Positions 17,484 through 26,456 are shown, counted from the stretch's first letter. The stretch: 26,456 nt of DNA from Paramicrosporidium saccamoebae (GCA_002794465.1 MTSL01000187.1:8098-34553), one strand, 5' to 3'. A program made the numbers and translations. The notes: a model not told the origin generated them from the sequence alone.

Positions 17484-18531
17484 CTATGGCAAATTACTGT
17501 TTGTGGACAAAAAATCTAAATGCGTGCCATATAGAGCCGATAGAGGAGATCTCACCGAGTTGCTCATAACTCCAGTTGTAGCAGGCAGCATATCCGATGG
17601 CGATCCAGTAATGTCAAAGGATGAATATTGTTTGGGCGTACCGGCTCCAATAAATACGTCTTGGAATACGGCTTTCTTCTCAAGAGAATCATTGTAGTTT
17701 GAGCCTCCAAACGAATCCGAAGACGAATCAAGGACAGGCATTGATAGGTCTGTTGGAGAAGGTAGCAGGTCCCCACCGAACGACTGTCCTCCTGAAGCAG
17801 TCATTTCCATCATTAGGGGAAAGAATGCGTTTGGATCTGACATCATATTTTGGTCAATGTTCATTGACAGCGGGAATATAGGACGCGGCTCTAATCTCGG
17901 CCGAGGCTTCAATATCGGTAGGCGCAGCGCAGAGTCTGAAGGAGCTCTTTGTTTAAGATTCACGTCAAATGTTATCGGATGCTGATATACAGGAAATGAT
18001 TGTCTCCGAGCAGACACCACTTTTGATAAGTCACCCCGGTGGCCCAAGATACTCGCATGTTCATGAACAAGCTTCCAGTAGGATCCCTTTCCTGGTGTCT
18101 TACTAGACCTCGCAACCTTTTGGAACGCTTTGTTAAGGGATAGGTTGTGTCGAATAGAGTTCTACAGATTATTTTAGCACAAGTCGACGTATATGTACCT
18201 TCCAACCCTGTCCTGCAGTCCTGAAATACGGATAGTGTTCCTCAACAAATTCATAAATGTCACTTAAGACTAGCTGCCTGGCTGGGCAGCTCTCGATGGC
18301 TTCAGTGATCAACGTTGCATATGATATGGGGGGACGGACAGGACGATGGGTAGAGTCAGAATCGGTTGGATTGCTATCCGGAGTTCTGGACTCGCTGCTT
18401 CCCGAAGAAGATTGCAAGAGAGACTCGCTGATCTCCAAACTTGAAGGTGATGAATCTTCTATGTGTGGAGGAGTTGCCGACTCTACACCCGATTCCTCCA
18501 TTCGGGCCTTTGATCTTCTCCTACCCTTCAT
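17484..18531 (-). CDS. Forkhead-box transcription factor
   Basis: DNA-binding regulator. Two exons, 18531..18199 and 18161..17484, with a 37-nt intron (18198..18162, GTACAT...TGTAG, phase 0). The product is 336 aa. Residues 1-63 are Ser-, Asp- and Glu-rich and probably disordered. The forkhead domain spans about 64-150: RPVRPPISYATLITEAI, LSDIYEFVEEHYPYFR, recognition helix NSIRHNLSLNKAF, and wing GKGSYWKL. The intron falls exactly between GQGWK and NSIRHNLSLN, and splicing restores the domain. The C-terminal half is Ser-, Pro- and Met-rich without a known domain, probably for activation. The FHA domain of yeast Fkh1/2 is absent, so the subgroup is unclear. The ATG at 18531 begins a basic MKGRRRSK. 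Confidence 0.93.
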
Positions 18532-18810
18532 CAACCGACTAACTCTTGCACAGAGTCAACAGTGGCCCTTATTCGCCAGAATGCATGTAAATTTTACATC
18601 CGCCCAGCCAATCATACAAGACTTGCCATCTTGCCGCAGCCAATCAAGAAAAACCAGGCAGCCGCTCTTCAGCTGATGGAATTCCGTTCAAAGATGGACC
18701 TAATTGGCCATTAGCAAGAGCGCCCTTGTGGCTATTGTCAGAGTTTTATGCAAGGGCCTTTAACAGATTATTCCATGTAAACTGCTATCCAGGGTTGGCG
18801 GCAAAGGGCT
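18532..18810. promoter_or_regulatory. Divergent promoter of the forkhead and coiled-coil genes
   Basis: 279 bp between two divergent starts. It contains two exact CCAATCA copies at 18608..18614 and 18640..18646, 32 nt apart, 77 and 109 nt from the forkhead ATG. No gene is supported inside it. Confidence 0.5.
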
Positions 18811-19670
18811 ATGCTTGGAGGAGAAGTCCGAGAATTTCTTATAGAGCTCGAGTCTCGGTTTCCGGATTTCCACCTTTCTTCAAGTGGGAATGAATGGCTC
18901 AATTCCCTGGAATTTGAGAGAAAGCACACCGAAATTGCATTTCCTCAAATAGTTTCAATCCTGAACAGCCTCGCTAGCCCAGATAGCACATTCCCTGCCT
19001 CCCAGCCGGGTCATTTTTCTGGTGAAACGGAGAAAATGTACATGTCAAGGATCAGCGAGCTGGAAAACGACCTTGCAAAACGCAGGAGTGAATGCGAAGA
19101 GCTTGTACAGCACATGTCCCAATTAGAAGTTGATTTATCTAGAGCCAATCACCACATAAGCGACGTAATTAATGGCCTGCGCTTTTCTGATATTTTTAGC
19201 TGCAACGGGTAGAAAAGGCACGCGAAAGAATGCTCTTGAGAGAATCATCTCCTAAAAAGTCTGCCGATAAGGCCCTTGCCACGGGGGGTGCGAAAAATGT
19301 AGAGAAACTGAAAGGTATGGTGCAATCTCTCCTGCACACCACGCAGCTGCTCAATAAGGATCGAAGCGAGTTGTACAGTATTCTTTTACAGGTTCTTCAG
19401 GGGGGACAAGTTTCTCAGCGAGTATTCTCAAAAAGATTTGGCTTAGAAGATGAATTAGTGGAAGTTTATAACAAGATTGTGTCTACCAGCTATACAGGCG
19501 GTTCAATGGAGAATACAGAAGATCTCGCTATCATGTCAAGGCCGTATTCTTTTGTTATTTACACGTTTTTTGTGTGGATATCCGGAATTCTAATGGCCGT
19601 TCTAGCATACGAGTACATTATTTGGTCCGATTTTTCGTTTCGGTTTCCTTCCTCCTCTGCCATATACTGA
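18811..19670 (+). CDS. Coiled-coil protein with a C-terminal membrane anchor, uncharacterised
   Basis: Two exons, 18811..19164 and 19200..19670, with a 35-nt intron (19165..19199, GTAATT...TTTTAG, phase 0). The product is 274 aa. Splicing joins ANHHISD to LQRVEKARERMLL and keeps a continuous heptad pattern from about 75 to 200 (for example MSRISELENDLAKRRSECEE and VEKLKGMVQSLLHTTQLLN). A single hydrophobic helix follows at about 234-260 (YSFVIYTFFVWISGILMAVL), leaving a short tail of about 14 residues. There is no N-terminal signal peptide, so a tail-anchored topology with the coil facing the cytosol is likely, as in tethers or small golgins. I cannot name a family. Confidence 0.65.
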
Positions 19671-20031
19671 TTTGAAACGCTTTGTACAAATTTTTATTAA
19701 ACAAGCTCTGTGGATGTTTCTCTATTGATGTTGTTGTGTGTGGGGAGGGGAAGTATTATCATGTGCCGTGTCACTGCTATTTATTCGAGCAGAAGGAAAC
19801 CTTTTCTCTCTGTGTAATTGCTATTTATCCGAGCGGAAGGAAACCTCTCTCTTTATAATTGCTATTTGTTTGAGCAGCAGGGAAACTCTTTTATTTCCCC
19901 TTTATAGGCCCTCTAATACGATACGACTAATTAGCTAAAAGATGGAAACGATTACCATCGTCCCAGCGGGCGCCTTCAAACTTCCTCGTCTTGATTGATT
20001 ATTGACAAAAATAGCAGACGATTCTACTACT
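19671..20031. other. Convergent 3' flank containing a triplicated repeat
   Basis: About 360 bp between two stop codons facing each other. The only structure seen is the three-unit repeat at 19775..19900. An open frame through it on the plus strand simply follows the repeat and is not supported as a gene. Confidence 0.5.
19775..19900 (+). repeat. Three degenerate tandem units of about 41-44 bp
   Basis: Units begin at 19775, 19819 and 19860. Each starts TGCTATTT, continues with a GAGC core (GAGCAG or GAGCGG), then GGAAAC, then a C/T-rich tract ending near TAAT or TTTCCC. Units 1 and 2 are closest; unit 3 is more diverged. AAGGAAACCTT in unit 1 can form a tiny hairpin. Confidence 0.75.
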
Positions 20032-21183
20032 TCATAAGACTATGCGTTCCAATTCACTAATTCGGTCTTCTTCCTCTTTCAACACCATTTGATCAATAAA
20101 CTGGTCCAGTGATTTTCCGCCAAAAAAGGCCTCCAGTCCATGTATTGACACGCCAAGCCGATGGTCCGTGATCCTCGCCTGTGGAAAATTGTAAGTTCTA
20201 ATCTTATCAGAGCGTTCAGCTTGGCCAATTTGAGATTGTCGTGATGACTTTCTTGATGCATCCTGAGCAGATCTTTGCCGGTCATGTAGTTTTACCCTCA
20301 ACATTTCCATGGCCCGTGCTTTATTCTGCTGTGCGCAGCGTTCTTCTTGCACGGCAATGGCTGTGCCTGTCGGGAGATGTGTAATCCTAACTGCACTGTT
20401 CGTCTTGTTGACATGCTGACCTCCTGGCCCACTGCTTTTGAAAAAGTCGATTCGTAAATCCTTCTCCGATATATCAATCACGACGTCAGTGGACTGTGGC
20501 AAGAGTGCAACTGTGATAGTACTTGTGTGAACACGGCCTTGTGCATCCGTTTTGGGTATCCTCTGAACCCTGTGGACGCCGCTTTCATATTTTAGACGCC
20601 GAAATACTCCCTTCCCCTCAATGCTTATCATGGCTTCTCTAACTGCATCTCCTTGCTCTTCGGAAGCACTCACAACACGAAAAGCCCATCCTCGTAGAAC
20701 GCAGTATCGCTCATACATTCGCAGCATTTCTCCCGCAAACATGGCGGCTTCGTCTCCTCCTGCTCCGGATCTAATCTCCATAACTGCATTGCCATCTTCT
20801 TCCGGTTTCGGGGCTATTAAACAGCGTCTCAGCTGCCCCTCAAGCTCTTCCAAAACAACTTCCTCTCTTTTCATCTCCTCACCGGCCAATTCTCTCAAAA
20901 CTGTATCTTTATCTTCCAAAAGCATCCGATGCAGCTCATCCATATTTGCTTTTGCACTCTTCCATCTTCTAAAAGTCGTCGCCAGTTCTTCAATGTCTCC
21001 AATTTGCTTTCCAATTGACGAAATTTCCTGTGCGCTTAATTCAGTCTCAGAAAGCCGAGTGTTCAATAGCTGATATTTTTCATATATCTTTGAAATGTGT
21101 GCCTCGGTTTTTAGTGTGAGGAGTCGTCCATAGAATCTCTTCCTTGGCTGAAATTGTACGAACCAGACACGAATATGGCACAT
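20032..21183 (-). CDS. MRF1: Mitochondrial peptide chain release factor 1
   Basis: Class-1 release factor that recognises UAA/UAG stop codons in mitochondria and hydrolyses peptidyl-tRNA. The 383-aa protein has a basic, aromatic N-terminus (MCHIRVWFVQFQPRKRFYGR) fitting a targeting peptide, then the helical domain 1. Codon recognition tripeptide PKT is at 210-212 in RVQRIPKTDAQGRVHTS; PxT identifies RF1 rather than RF2 (SPF). The catalytic GGQ is at 254-256 in SSGPGGQHVNKTNSAVRITH. The C-terminal helices read RSDKIRTYNFPQARITDHR. No intron is needed. The ATG is 34 bp from that of the divergent mS45 gene, which also serves mitochondrial translation. Confidence 0.97.
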   Translation of the reverse strand: MCHIRVWFVQFQPRKRFYGRLLTLKTEAHISKIYEKYQLLNTRLSETELSAQEISSIGKQIGDIEELATTFRRWKSAKANMDELHRMLLEDKDTVLRELAGEEMKREEVVLEELEGQLRRCLIAPKPEEDGNAVMEIRSGAGGDEAAMFAGEMLRMYERYCVLRGWAFRVVSASEEQGDAVREAMISIEGKGVFRRLKYESGVHRVQRIPKTDAQGRVHTSTITVALLPQSTDVVIDISEKDLRIDFFKSSGPGGQHVNKTNSAVRITHLPTGTAIAVQEERCAQQNKARAMEMLRVKLHDRQRSAQDASRKSSRQSQIGQAERSDKIRTYNFPQARITDHRLGVSIHGLEAFFGGKSLDQFIDQMVLKEEEDRISELERIVL

Positions 21184-21217
21184 CTAATCATTAACCGTTT
21201 TCTTTAATTCAGCGGAA

Positions 21218-22108
21218 ATGTTCGTTTTGCGGAGAAGCATTTTGATGCACCGAATATTGAACAGTATTAGCGCTCGCCGACCAATTTCCAGCCAGGAAAT
21301 GGTTGAAGATGATACCGGGAATGAAGACTTTTTTGCTGCCGCAATTGGGGCACCCACAGAATCAACCAGTTATCCCGCTTGGATTACGGGGATGCGAGCA
21401 AAGCTCTCTGTTGGCTCAGGGCCTGTATTTCTTGGAAAAAACTCTCCCTTCCCATACAATTCAGAGTTTCGTCCGTCGAAACCAGTAACTGACGAGTTTC
21501 GGACATTAGTGCTTGCGACTTGGGAGAGTGACCCGACAAGGTGGACTCCTCGACAACTTTCCATAAAGTTCAAAGTATCTATTGAACGAATCAAAGCGAT
21601 CATTAAGCTAAAGTTGCTGCAAAGGAAGATGGAATCGACCGGATTTCAGATCAATAGAAAGTATCTTAAACAAATGGAGACTCATTTGGGAGCTTCTATG
21701 CCCTCCATTCCCGAAGCGGATGGGAGGAATTTCAGCGTCACCGAGAATTTGCCACCGAAGCTCATTGCCATTCCTGAGGAAGCCAAGTTAAGCCATAACG
21801 AGGCTGCTGCACTGCTCGGTCGAGAGCTACGTCCGATTCATGAAGCAATTGACGCTGATTTGAACGGAGATGTTCCTTTTATTCCTCATAAAAAGCAGTC
21901 TTCGCCGGAAGAACTTGCAAAATTGATTATACAGACTGACCCATACGAACGGAGCAGATGGAAATTTGTTTTTACAGACATTTCGGCTGATGTGAAGCCC
22001 GCAGATCGACTAGTACTGATTAGAGAGCGAAATGGAAATCTTCGCAAAGCAGATACTTTTGAACAAGTCTACGAAGTCAAACAGATGAAGAATAGAGTTC
22101 AAAAATAG
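21218..22108 (+). CDS. MRPS35: Mitochondrial ribosomal protein mS45 (MRPS35/EMRP family)
   Basis: Fungal-type small-subunit mitoribosome protein. The 296-aa product starts with a good presequence, MFVLRRSILMHRILNSISAR. The family block follows at about 90-140: KPVTDEFRTLVLATWESDP, TPRQLSIKFKVSIERIKAII and KLKLLQRKM. This helix-turn-helix-like part with SIERIKAIIKLK is typical of the 'eukaryotic mitochondrial regulator protein' family. The C-terminal part contains PYERSRWKFVFTDIS. No intron is needed. It is head-to-head with the mitochondrial release factor gene over 34 bp, so the pair probably shares a promoter. It is convergent with the RabGAP gene at 31 bp. Assignment rests on this block only. 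Confidence 0.8.
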   Translation: MFVLRRSILMHRILNSISARRPISSQEMVEDDTGNEDFFAAAIGAPTESTSYPAWITGMRAKLSVGSGPVFLGKNSPFPYNSEFRPSKPVTDEFRTLVLATWESDPTRWTPRQLSIKFKVSIERIKAIIKLKLLQRKMESTGFQINRKYLKQMETHLGASMPSIPEADGRNFSVTENLPPKLIAIPEEAKLSHNEAAALLGRELRPIHEAIDADLNGDVPFIPHKKQSSPEELAKLIIQTDPYERSRWKFVFTDISADVKPADRLVLIRERNGNLRKADTFEQVYEVKQMKNRVQK

Positions 22109-22139
22109 TCAATCTAGTAAGAATTACAAAATTACAGAA

Positions 22140-25100
22140 TTACGGAATTGTGTCATTGCTGCCTCTAGGTGCCTGTGTTACTGTTTGTCTCAGCTCCTCC
22201 AGCAAAAGGCCGACATCGTCACTGGCGGACATTGCCGATAGCTGTCCCGTAGTTGCTGGTATAGTAGTAGGGGTAGAAATGGTTTGAACCGGCACGGTAG
22301 ATGTTTGGATCGTTGCGGCTGCGCGCGCAGCGGCCTCAACTGCAGCTAGTTCGGATGTGGGCGATGTTACACTATGCGACCATGGAGATTTGAGTTGGCT
22401 CCAGAGACTGTTCATGACACCTTTTATCTCACTAACGCCAGGCGACGACAGAGTTGTTTCTGCTTCCAACTTGATAGTTCTCTGGATCCCACCGGAAAGA
22501 AAGCTCTTGACCGCATCGAAACCTTGCACACATAATATGAATTCTTCCAAGCTCTGTTGTCTCTGCTCAATTTTCAACAACTGAGAGATCCCAGCCGTAA
22601 TATCCTCTTCCAGAGTTAGTTTAAGCAGTGCCTCGGTCATGCTAATGATTCCTTCATATGTTAATGATTCAGAGTCGCAGAATGCGCCAAATAACAATTC
22701 GCAATGTCCTTGCCAATCCAGCGTCACTAATTTATCCATCAGACACACGAGCTCCGCGAACGTAATTCGATCTTGCCGTTCCCGAGAAAACTCTTTAAAT
22801 AGATGTTCACAATACACGAGAACAGCAGAGGGTCTTTGTGGGGTATTCCCCCTCCGGGATCGATCGGGTAAGCGCCAGGTGGTGGTCGCAGACATAAAAG
22901 AGATGAAACAGTCGAGGTCACCGCCTTGAGGGAGGGCGGCGGCTGCACTTGAGTAGTATAGTGCTTTGCTAAATTCGCCGTAGAAAAATGTTACAGCGTC
23001 ACGGGAAATACTAAGCTTGCAAGAATCTACGACATCTCTAACTGTAGTTTTTCTAGTGTAATCTCCAATATTTTGAATAACCTTTAACTGATGTTCCTTT
23101 CGAAGCACCTCGATTCTATCCATTGTGACTACATCAGAAAAATCAGAGTGCGCCAATTTCAAAACGTGCTGAAACCTGGACATTGGACGATCCTCACCAG
23201 CGAATGTTTCCACCTGATCCAAAGAGCACATAAACTCACGCAGTATGCGAACCATTTCGCCATCTTCATAAACATCCATCAAGATTGACGAGTTGCACTT
23301 TAAAACTTCCAATGCAAACCGAAAGAGAAACGGAACACCATCGAGGAAGAACCAATCCAAAATCCTTAGCGCCTGCTGTAGCGGCATTGATGACAAATAG
23401 AGCGTCAAAAACCAGGGAGTCGTAGCGACAGAAAGTTGGATATCATTTGCTTTAAAGTGGGCGGATAATAGGGGCAGGTGTCTCCGGACGAGGATCTCAA
23501 AAACTTGTTGATCAAGGATGGCTCCCCACATGTTGGTGGAGTAATATCCAGGTAATGCTCTTCCACATAGATATTTTAGTAGCCAGAATGCTTGCTCCTC
23601 GTTTGCAAATATTAGCAAAACTGAAGTCACGATATTCATTGCCTGGCAGTAGCCCAGCTCGGGATCATGCCATGCATACGCCTGGAGTACCCTTCGAAGC
23701 ATTTGAATTCCTTCGTCCTTTTGATATGCAGGATATTCCGGCAGACTCCTATGACAAGGTCAGATGCTAAAAAGGACGAGTACCGACAAAGATCTTTTTC
23801 AATCTCCTCCAACGCCAAGGAACTCTTTCCTTCATTCAAGTCCAAAGTTTGCTTGTACAGAGAGGGTGAAAAAAATCGAGAATACAGCGATCCACAGCAA
23901 ATCTCCCACATTTCTCCTCGAAGTCTATTTGGGAGGCCAGCGCGTACAAGTCTTGCAAAGTATGGGGCCTTTAACATGGAAAAGTTCCGACCATACTCTG
24001 AAAAGTAGCCACCCCAATATTCATATAAGATAGTCTGCATCTTTTTACTTGGAAGGGTCGCGTGATTAGAATCAGTGGACTCGCCAGGAAATCCAAATAT
24101 AGGTCCCAAACCCTCGGCAACAACGGCACATCGCTCCTCGCCCATTATGAGTTGCTCGGATGGAAGAGTGGCCAGAAAAGGACCCAGCTGTTCTTTGGCC
24201 AACTTTGCGTTATCAAGAAGAACTTCTTTTAGTCGAAAGCAAAATCGATCACATTGTCTCACACTTCCACCCACGCTGAGATAGACTTTCTGATGGTGGC
24301 AGGTAGTTAGAGCGACTCCGTACAGTTCATCAGTGTTCTTTCCAGCTTCATTTTGTTGGAAAACCTTTTCCATACGACGGATCGCACAAGTTGGGATTGT
24401 AAGCCGCGTGTCTGTGGACGAAAAGAGTACAAATCGTCTTGTCAGAAAAAGCTCCCCACGGTAGATTTCATCTGGCCTGTGTTCCATCCATAACACACTC
24501 CACGACTGCTCAACGAGTTCCTCCCCTGGGGGAACATTAAATAAAGATTGGATGAGGACATCTTTTTTCTGTCTATCAAGGCCTTCCTTTAGTGTCGGGG
24601 TGCCGGTGACGTCGGTAGATGACAGGCTAGGACTTGACTGTGATAGATCTGATCCAGGCTCAGTGCGAGTGGTTCTCAATAGTCTATGGAGCGCCCTGTT
24701 CACCAACGATTGTAATAATTCGTAGGCTTCGTCGCGCCGGAAAAGGTTCGAAAACCTCAACTCGCGCCCTTCTGATGTCTTTACATAGACGGTGTCAGGG
24801 AGCAGGGTTTTCTTGGATCTTTCCTTTCTAATCTCGGTAATGTTCTTTAATTCAACCAAAATCTTGCTCTCAACTCCAAAAACATAGGAGTAATAAGCCA
24901 AGTAATGCTCAGAAATGTACATCCAGCCCTGACTAAGTAGGCCACCACCAGAGGAACACGAAAAATAATTAACGAGTCTCTCAGTGGCAGAGAGTGAAAA
25001 TGTTTGCCTGAATGCACGAGCCGTTGCTCTGAATCTCTCATCGCCAGCGGCTTCGTCCGTGCCAGCCACTTCCTCAGATACTTGGGCTTCGATTTTTGCA

Positions 25101-25423
25101 CAAATTGCACGAACGGCCGAGCCATGGTCCTCAGAGTCGACCAAGTTGGCGTGTATCCACTCCCAGGCCGACTCAATATCTCGGCGAGAGTCACCCACAG
25201 CAATGGTCAGGGCAGCGTCCCCCGATAACAGTTTTACGGGTGAAGTCTTTAGTAGAATACGAAAAGGTGCCTGTCGGACATCAAACATTGCCTGTAATGT
25301 TCCCATGACACTTCCCCACAGCGATTCCTGTTCCACAGTATTCCTTTGTAGCACAAAGTAGTCATCCTCGATCACTGTCTCCCACAGTGGCGTTACCTCA
25401 CAAGCAGATGGAACAATCCACAT
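22140..25423 (-). CDS. GRAM-GRAM-TBC RabGAP (TBC1D8/TBC1D9 family)
   Basis: GTPase-activating protein for Rab GTPases on endomembranes. Two exons, 25423..23784 and 23748..22140, with a 35-nt intron (23783..23749, CTGAC before CATAG). The product is 1082 aa. Order: N-terminal block MWIVPSACEVTPLWETVIED; first GRAM domain (about 138-240, with QGWMYISEHYLAYYSYVFG); second GRAM (about 290-400, with GELFLTRRFVLFSS); TBC domain (about 490-710); an EF-hand-like helical region; and a Ser/Thr/Ala-rich tail. The arginine finger is R547 in IEKDLCR (IxxDxxR) and the glutamine finger Q582 in YCQAMN, so it should be catalytically competent. The intron splits the R547 codon (CG|G). It is 39 bp head-to-head with YIP1. 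Confidence 0.95.
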
Positions 25424-25462
25424 GATAGGGATTTGTGATTAAAGTAAAATCATTTTGCTATT

Positions 25463-26296
25463 ATGTCTGCGCCAGCCGGAAGGAGACAGCATTTTCCACC
25501 GCAGCATCCACAACAAAACACACAGCAACACCCACCGCAGCAGGCATATACAAGTCCCCAACCTCAAGTAGTATATGACCAGAGTACCTATGCACAACAT
25601 AACCAGCCGCCTCAGGGCGATGGACTGTCATTTTATCCCACATCATATGCTCCTAATTTCGCCGCTCCCCCAGCGGGAGGGTCGCGGTCACAGACGACTC
25701 CTTCCTCCAATAACAGCTATGGCATAATGACAGCCTCACAACCGGTCTCTTGGCTGGCTGCTCTTGGCACGGGCGGATTGTCGGACGAGCCTACTTTACT
25801 TGAAGAATTGGAAATCAATCCAAGTCACATTCGATACAAGACAATTGCTGTACTGAATCCAGTGCGGACCATTGACAAGCACATTATGGATGACACGGAT
25901 CTTGTCGGTCCACTGCTCTTTTGTCTTTTATTTGGCGTATCTCTGTTGCTTGCCGGCAAGGTCCACTTTGGCTACATTTATGGAGTGGCCCTAATGGGCT
26001 GGATTTCTATCTATGGGATTTTAAACTTGATGAGTGAATGTGGAATTGATACACTCAGGACTGCCAGCGTTCTTGGATACTGTTTGCTTCCAATGGTCTT
26101 GCTCTCTTTTACGTCCATTCTACTCCCCCTCCAGGGAATAATGGGCCTGATACTGGGTGGAGTCACTGTGCTGTGGTGCACAAGTTCTAGTGCAAACATG
26201 TTTGCCACGGCTCTGAGCATGAAAGAGCAGAGGTTCCTTGTTGCCTATCCAGTGGGACTGTTTTACTTTTGCTTTGCCTTGATGACTGTATTTTAA
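25463..26296 (+). CDS. YIP1: Yip1-family Golgi/ER membrane protein
   Basis: YIP1/YIPF5 proteins bind Rab GTPases (Ypt1/Ypt31 in yeast) and act in ER-to-Golgi vesicle formation. The 277-aa product has a cytosolic N-terminus rich in Gln, Pro and Ser (about 1-90). The conserved EPTLLEELEINPSHIRYKT and VLNPVR blocks follow. The five-helix YIP1 domain starts at about 145, with DLVGPLLFCLLFGVSLLLAG, KVHFGYIYGVALMG and SVLGYCLLPMVLLS. No intron is needed. The ATG is 39 bp from that of the divergent RabGAP gene, which puts two Rab-pathway genes on one likely shared promoter. Confidence 0.95.
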   Translation: MSAPAGRRQHFPPQHPQQNTQQHPPQQAYTSPQPQVVYDQSTYAQHNQPPQGDGLSFYPTSYAPNFAAPPAGGSRSQTTPSSNNSYGIMTASQPVSWLAALGTGGLSDEPTLLEELEINPSHIRYKTIAVLNPVRTIDKHIMDDTDLVGPLLFCLLFGVSLLLAGKVHFGYIYGVALMGWISIYGILNLMSECGIDTLRTASVLGYCLLPMVLLSFTSILLPLQGIMGLILGGVTVLWCTSSSANMFATALSMKEQRFLVAYPVGLFYFCFALMTVF

Positions 26297-26354
26297 GAAC
26301 ATTATAAATATGGGGGTCGAGTAAAGACCCTTTATTCCTGTCCCTGATCCGTAA

Positions 26355-26456
26355 TTATACCATCTCACAATAAGAATCCAAAGAGTCTGATAAAGGAATC
26401 TTGCTGTCGCGTAGTGGGGATAATACCACAGACGGGAAGGGGGGTTGTTTACTGCT
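26355..26456 (-). CDS. Possible 3' end of a gene running off the right edge
   Basis: Minus-strand frame open from the window edge for 33 codons to a TAA at 26355..26357, ending DSYCEMV. It is convergent with YIP1, whose stop is 58 bp away, which fits the packing of this genome. Such a short open frame can arise by chance and no family is recognisable, so this is only a candidate. Confidence 0.25.
   Translation of the reverse strand, partial: SSKQPPFPSVVLSPLRDSKIPLSDSLDSYCEMV

Noticed and set aside
19738-19938. Open frame through the triplicated repeat
   Set aside because: It follows the repeat units, gives a repetitive low-quality peptide, and lies in the 3' flank between convergent genes.

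Overview
The window is nuclear DNA from a eukaryote with a very compact genome. The evidence is two cytosolic-type tRNA genes with A34 anticodons, spliceosomal GT-AG introns, and a purely eukaryotic gene set: Sec1/Munc18, SGF29, Yip1, a TBC1D8/9-type RabGAP, a forkhead factor and nuclear genes for mitochondrial translation. A fungal-type mS45 (yeast MRPS35), a monofunctional homoserine dehydrogenase and a TMEM234 homologue together suggest an early-diverging fungus, perhaps of the Rozellomycota/Cryptomycota kind. That placement is inference. No mobile element, CRISPR array, virus or bacterial operon was seen.

Layout from left to right: SEC1-like (-), transaldolase (-), mitochondrial uS5 (+), SGF29 (-), homoserine dehydrogenase (-), TMEM234-like (+), two related small hydrophilic proteins (- and -), an orphan signal-peptide protein with a His/Cys-rich tail (-), tRNA-Ile (+), an SDR oxidoreductase (-), a helical-repeat protein possibly related to TAF1A/Rrn11 (+), a large MMS1/CPSF_A-type beta-propeller protein (-), mitochondrial TrpRS (+), tRNA-Thr (-), ETF-beta (-), a forkhead factor (-), a coiled-coil protein with a C-terminal membrane anchor (+), mitochondrial release factor 1 (-), mS45 (+), a GRAM-GRAM-TBC RabGAP (-), YIP1 (+), and perhaps the 3' end of another minus-strand gene at the right edge.

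Many genes look broken when read as single frames but are restored exactly by very short introns. I place 13 well-supported introns of 28-37 nt, 12 of them ending in TAG, plus one doubtful 23-nt intron. Intergenic space is often 13-60 bp. Several head-to-head pairs start within 29-39 bp of each other. The propeller and TrpRS genes appear to start on opposite strands of one shared ATGCAT.

Functional themes are mitochondrial gene expression and metabolism (uS5m, mS45, mtTrpRS, mtRF1, ETF-beta), Rab/SNARE trafficking (SEC1-like, TBC RabGAP, YIP1), transcription and chromatin (SGF29, forkhead, possible TAF1A-like, CPSF_A-like) and core metabolism (transaldolase, homoserine dehydrogenase). Two head-to-head pairs join genes of the same process: mtRF1 with mS45, and the RabGAP with YIP1. 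The heptamer CCAATCA recurs in several promoter gaps and is a plausible shared CCAAT-box element.
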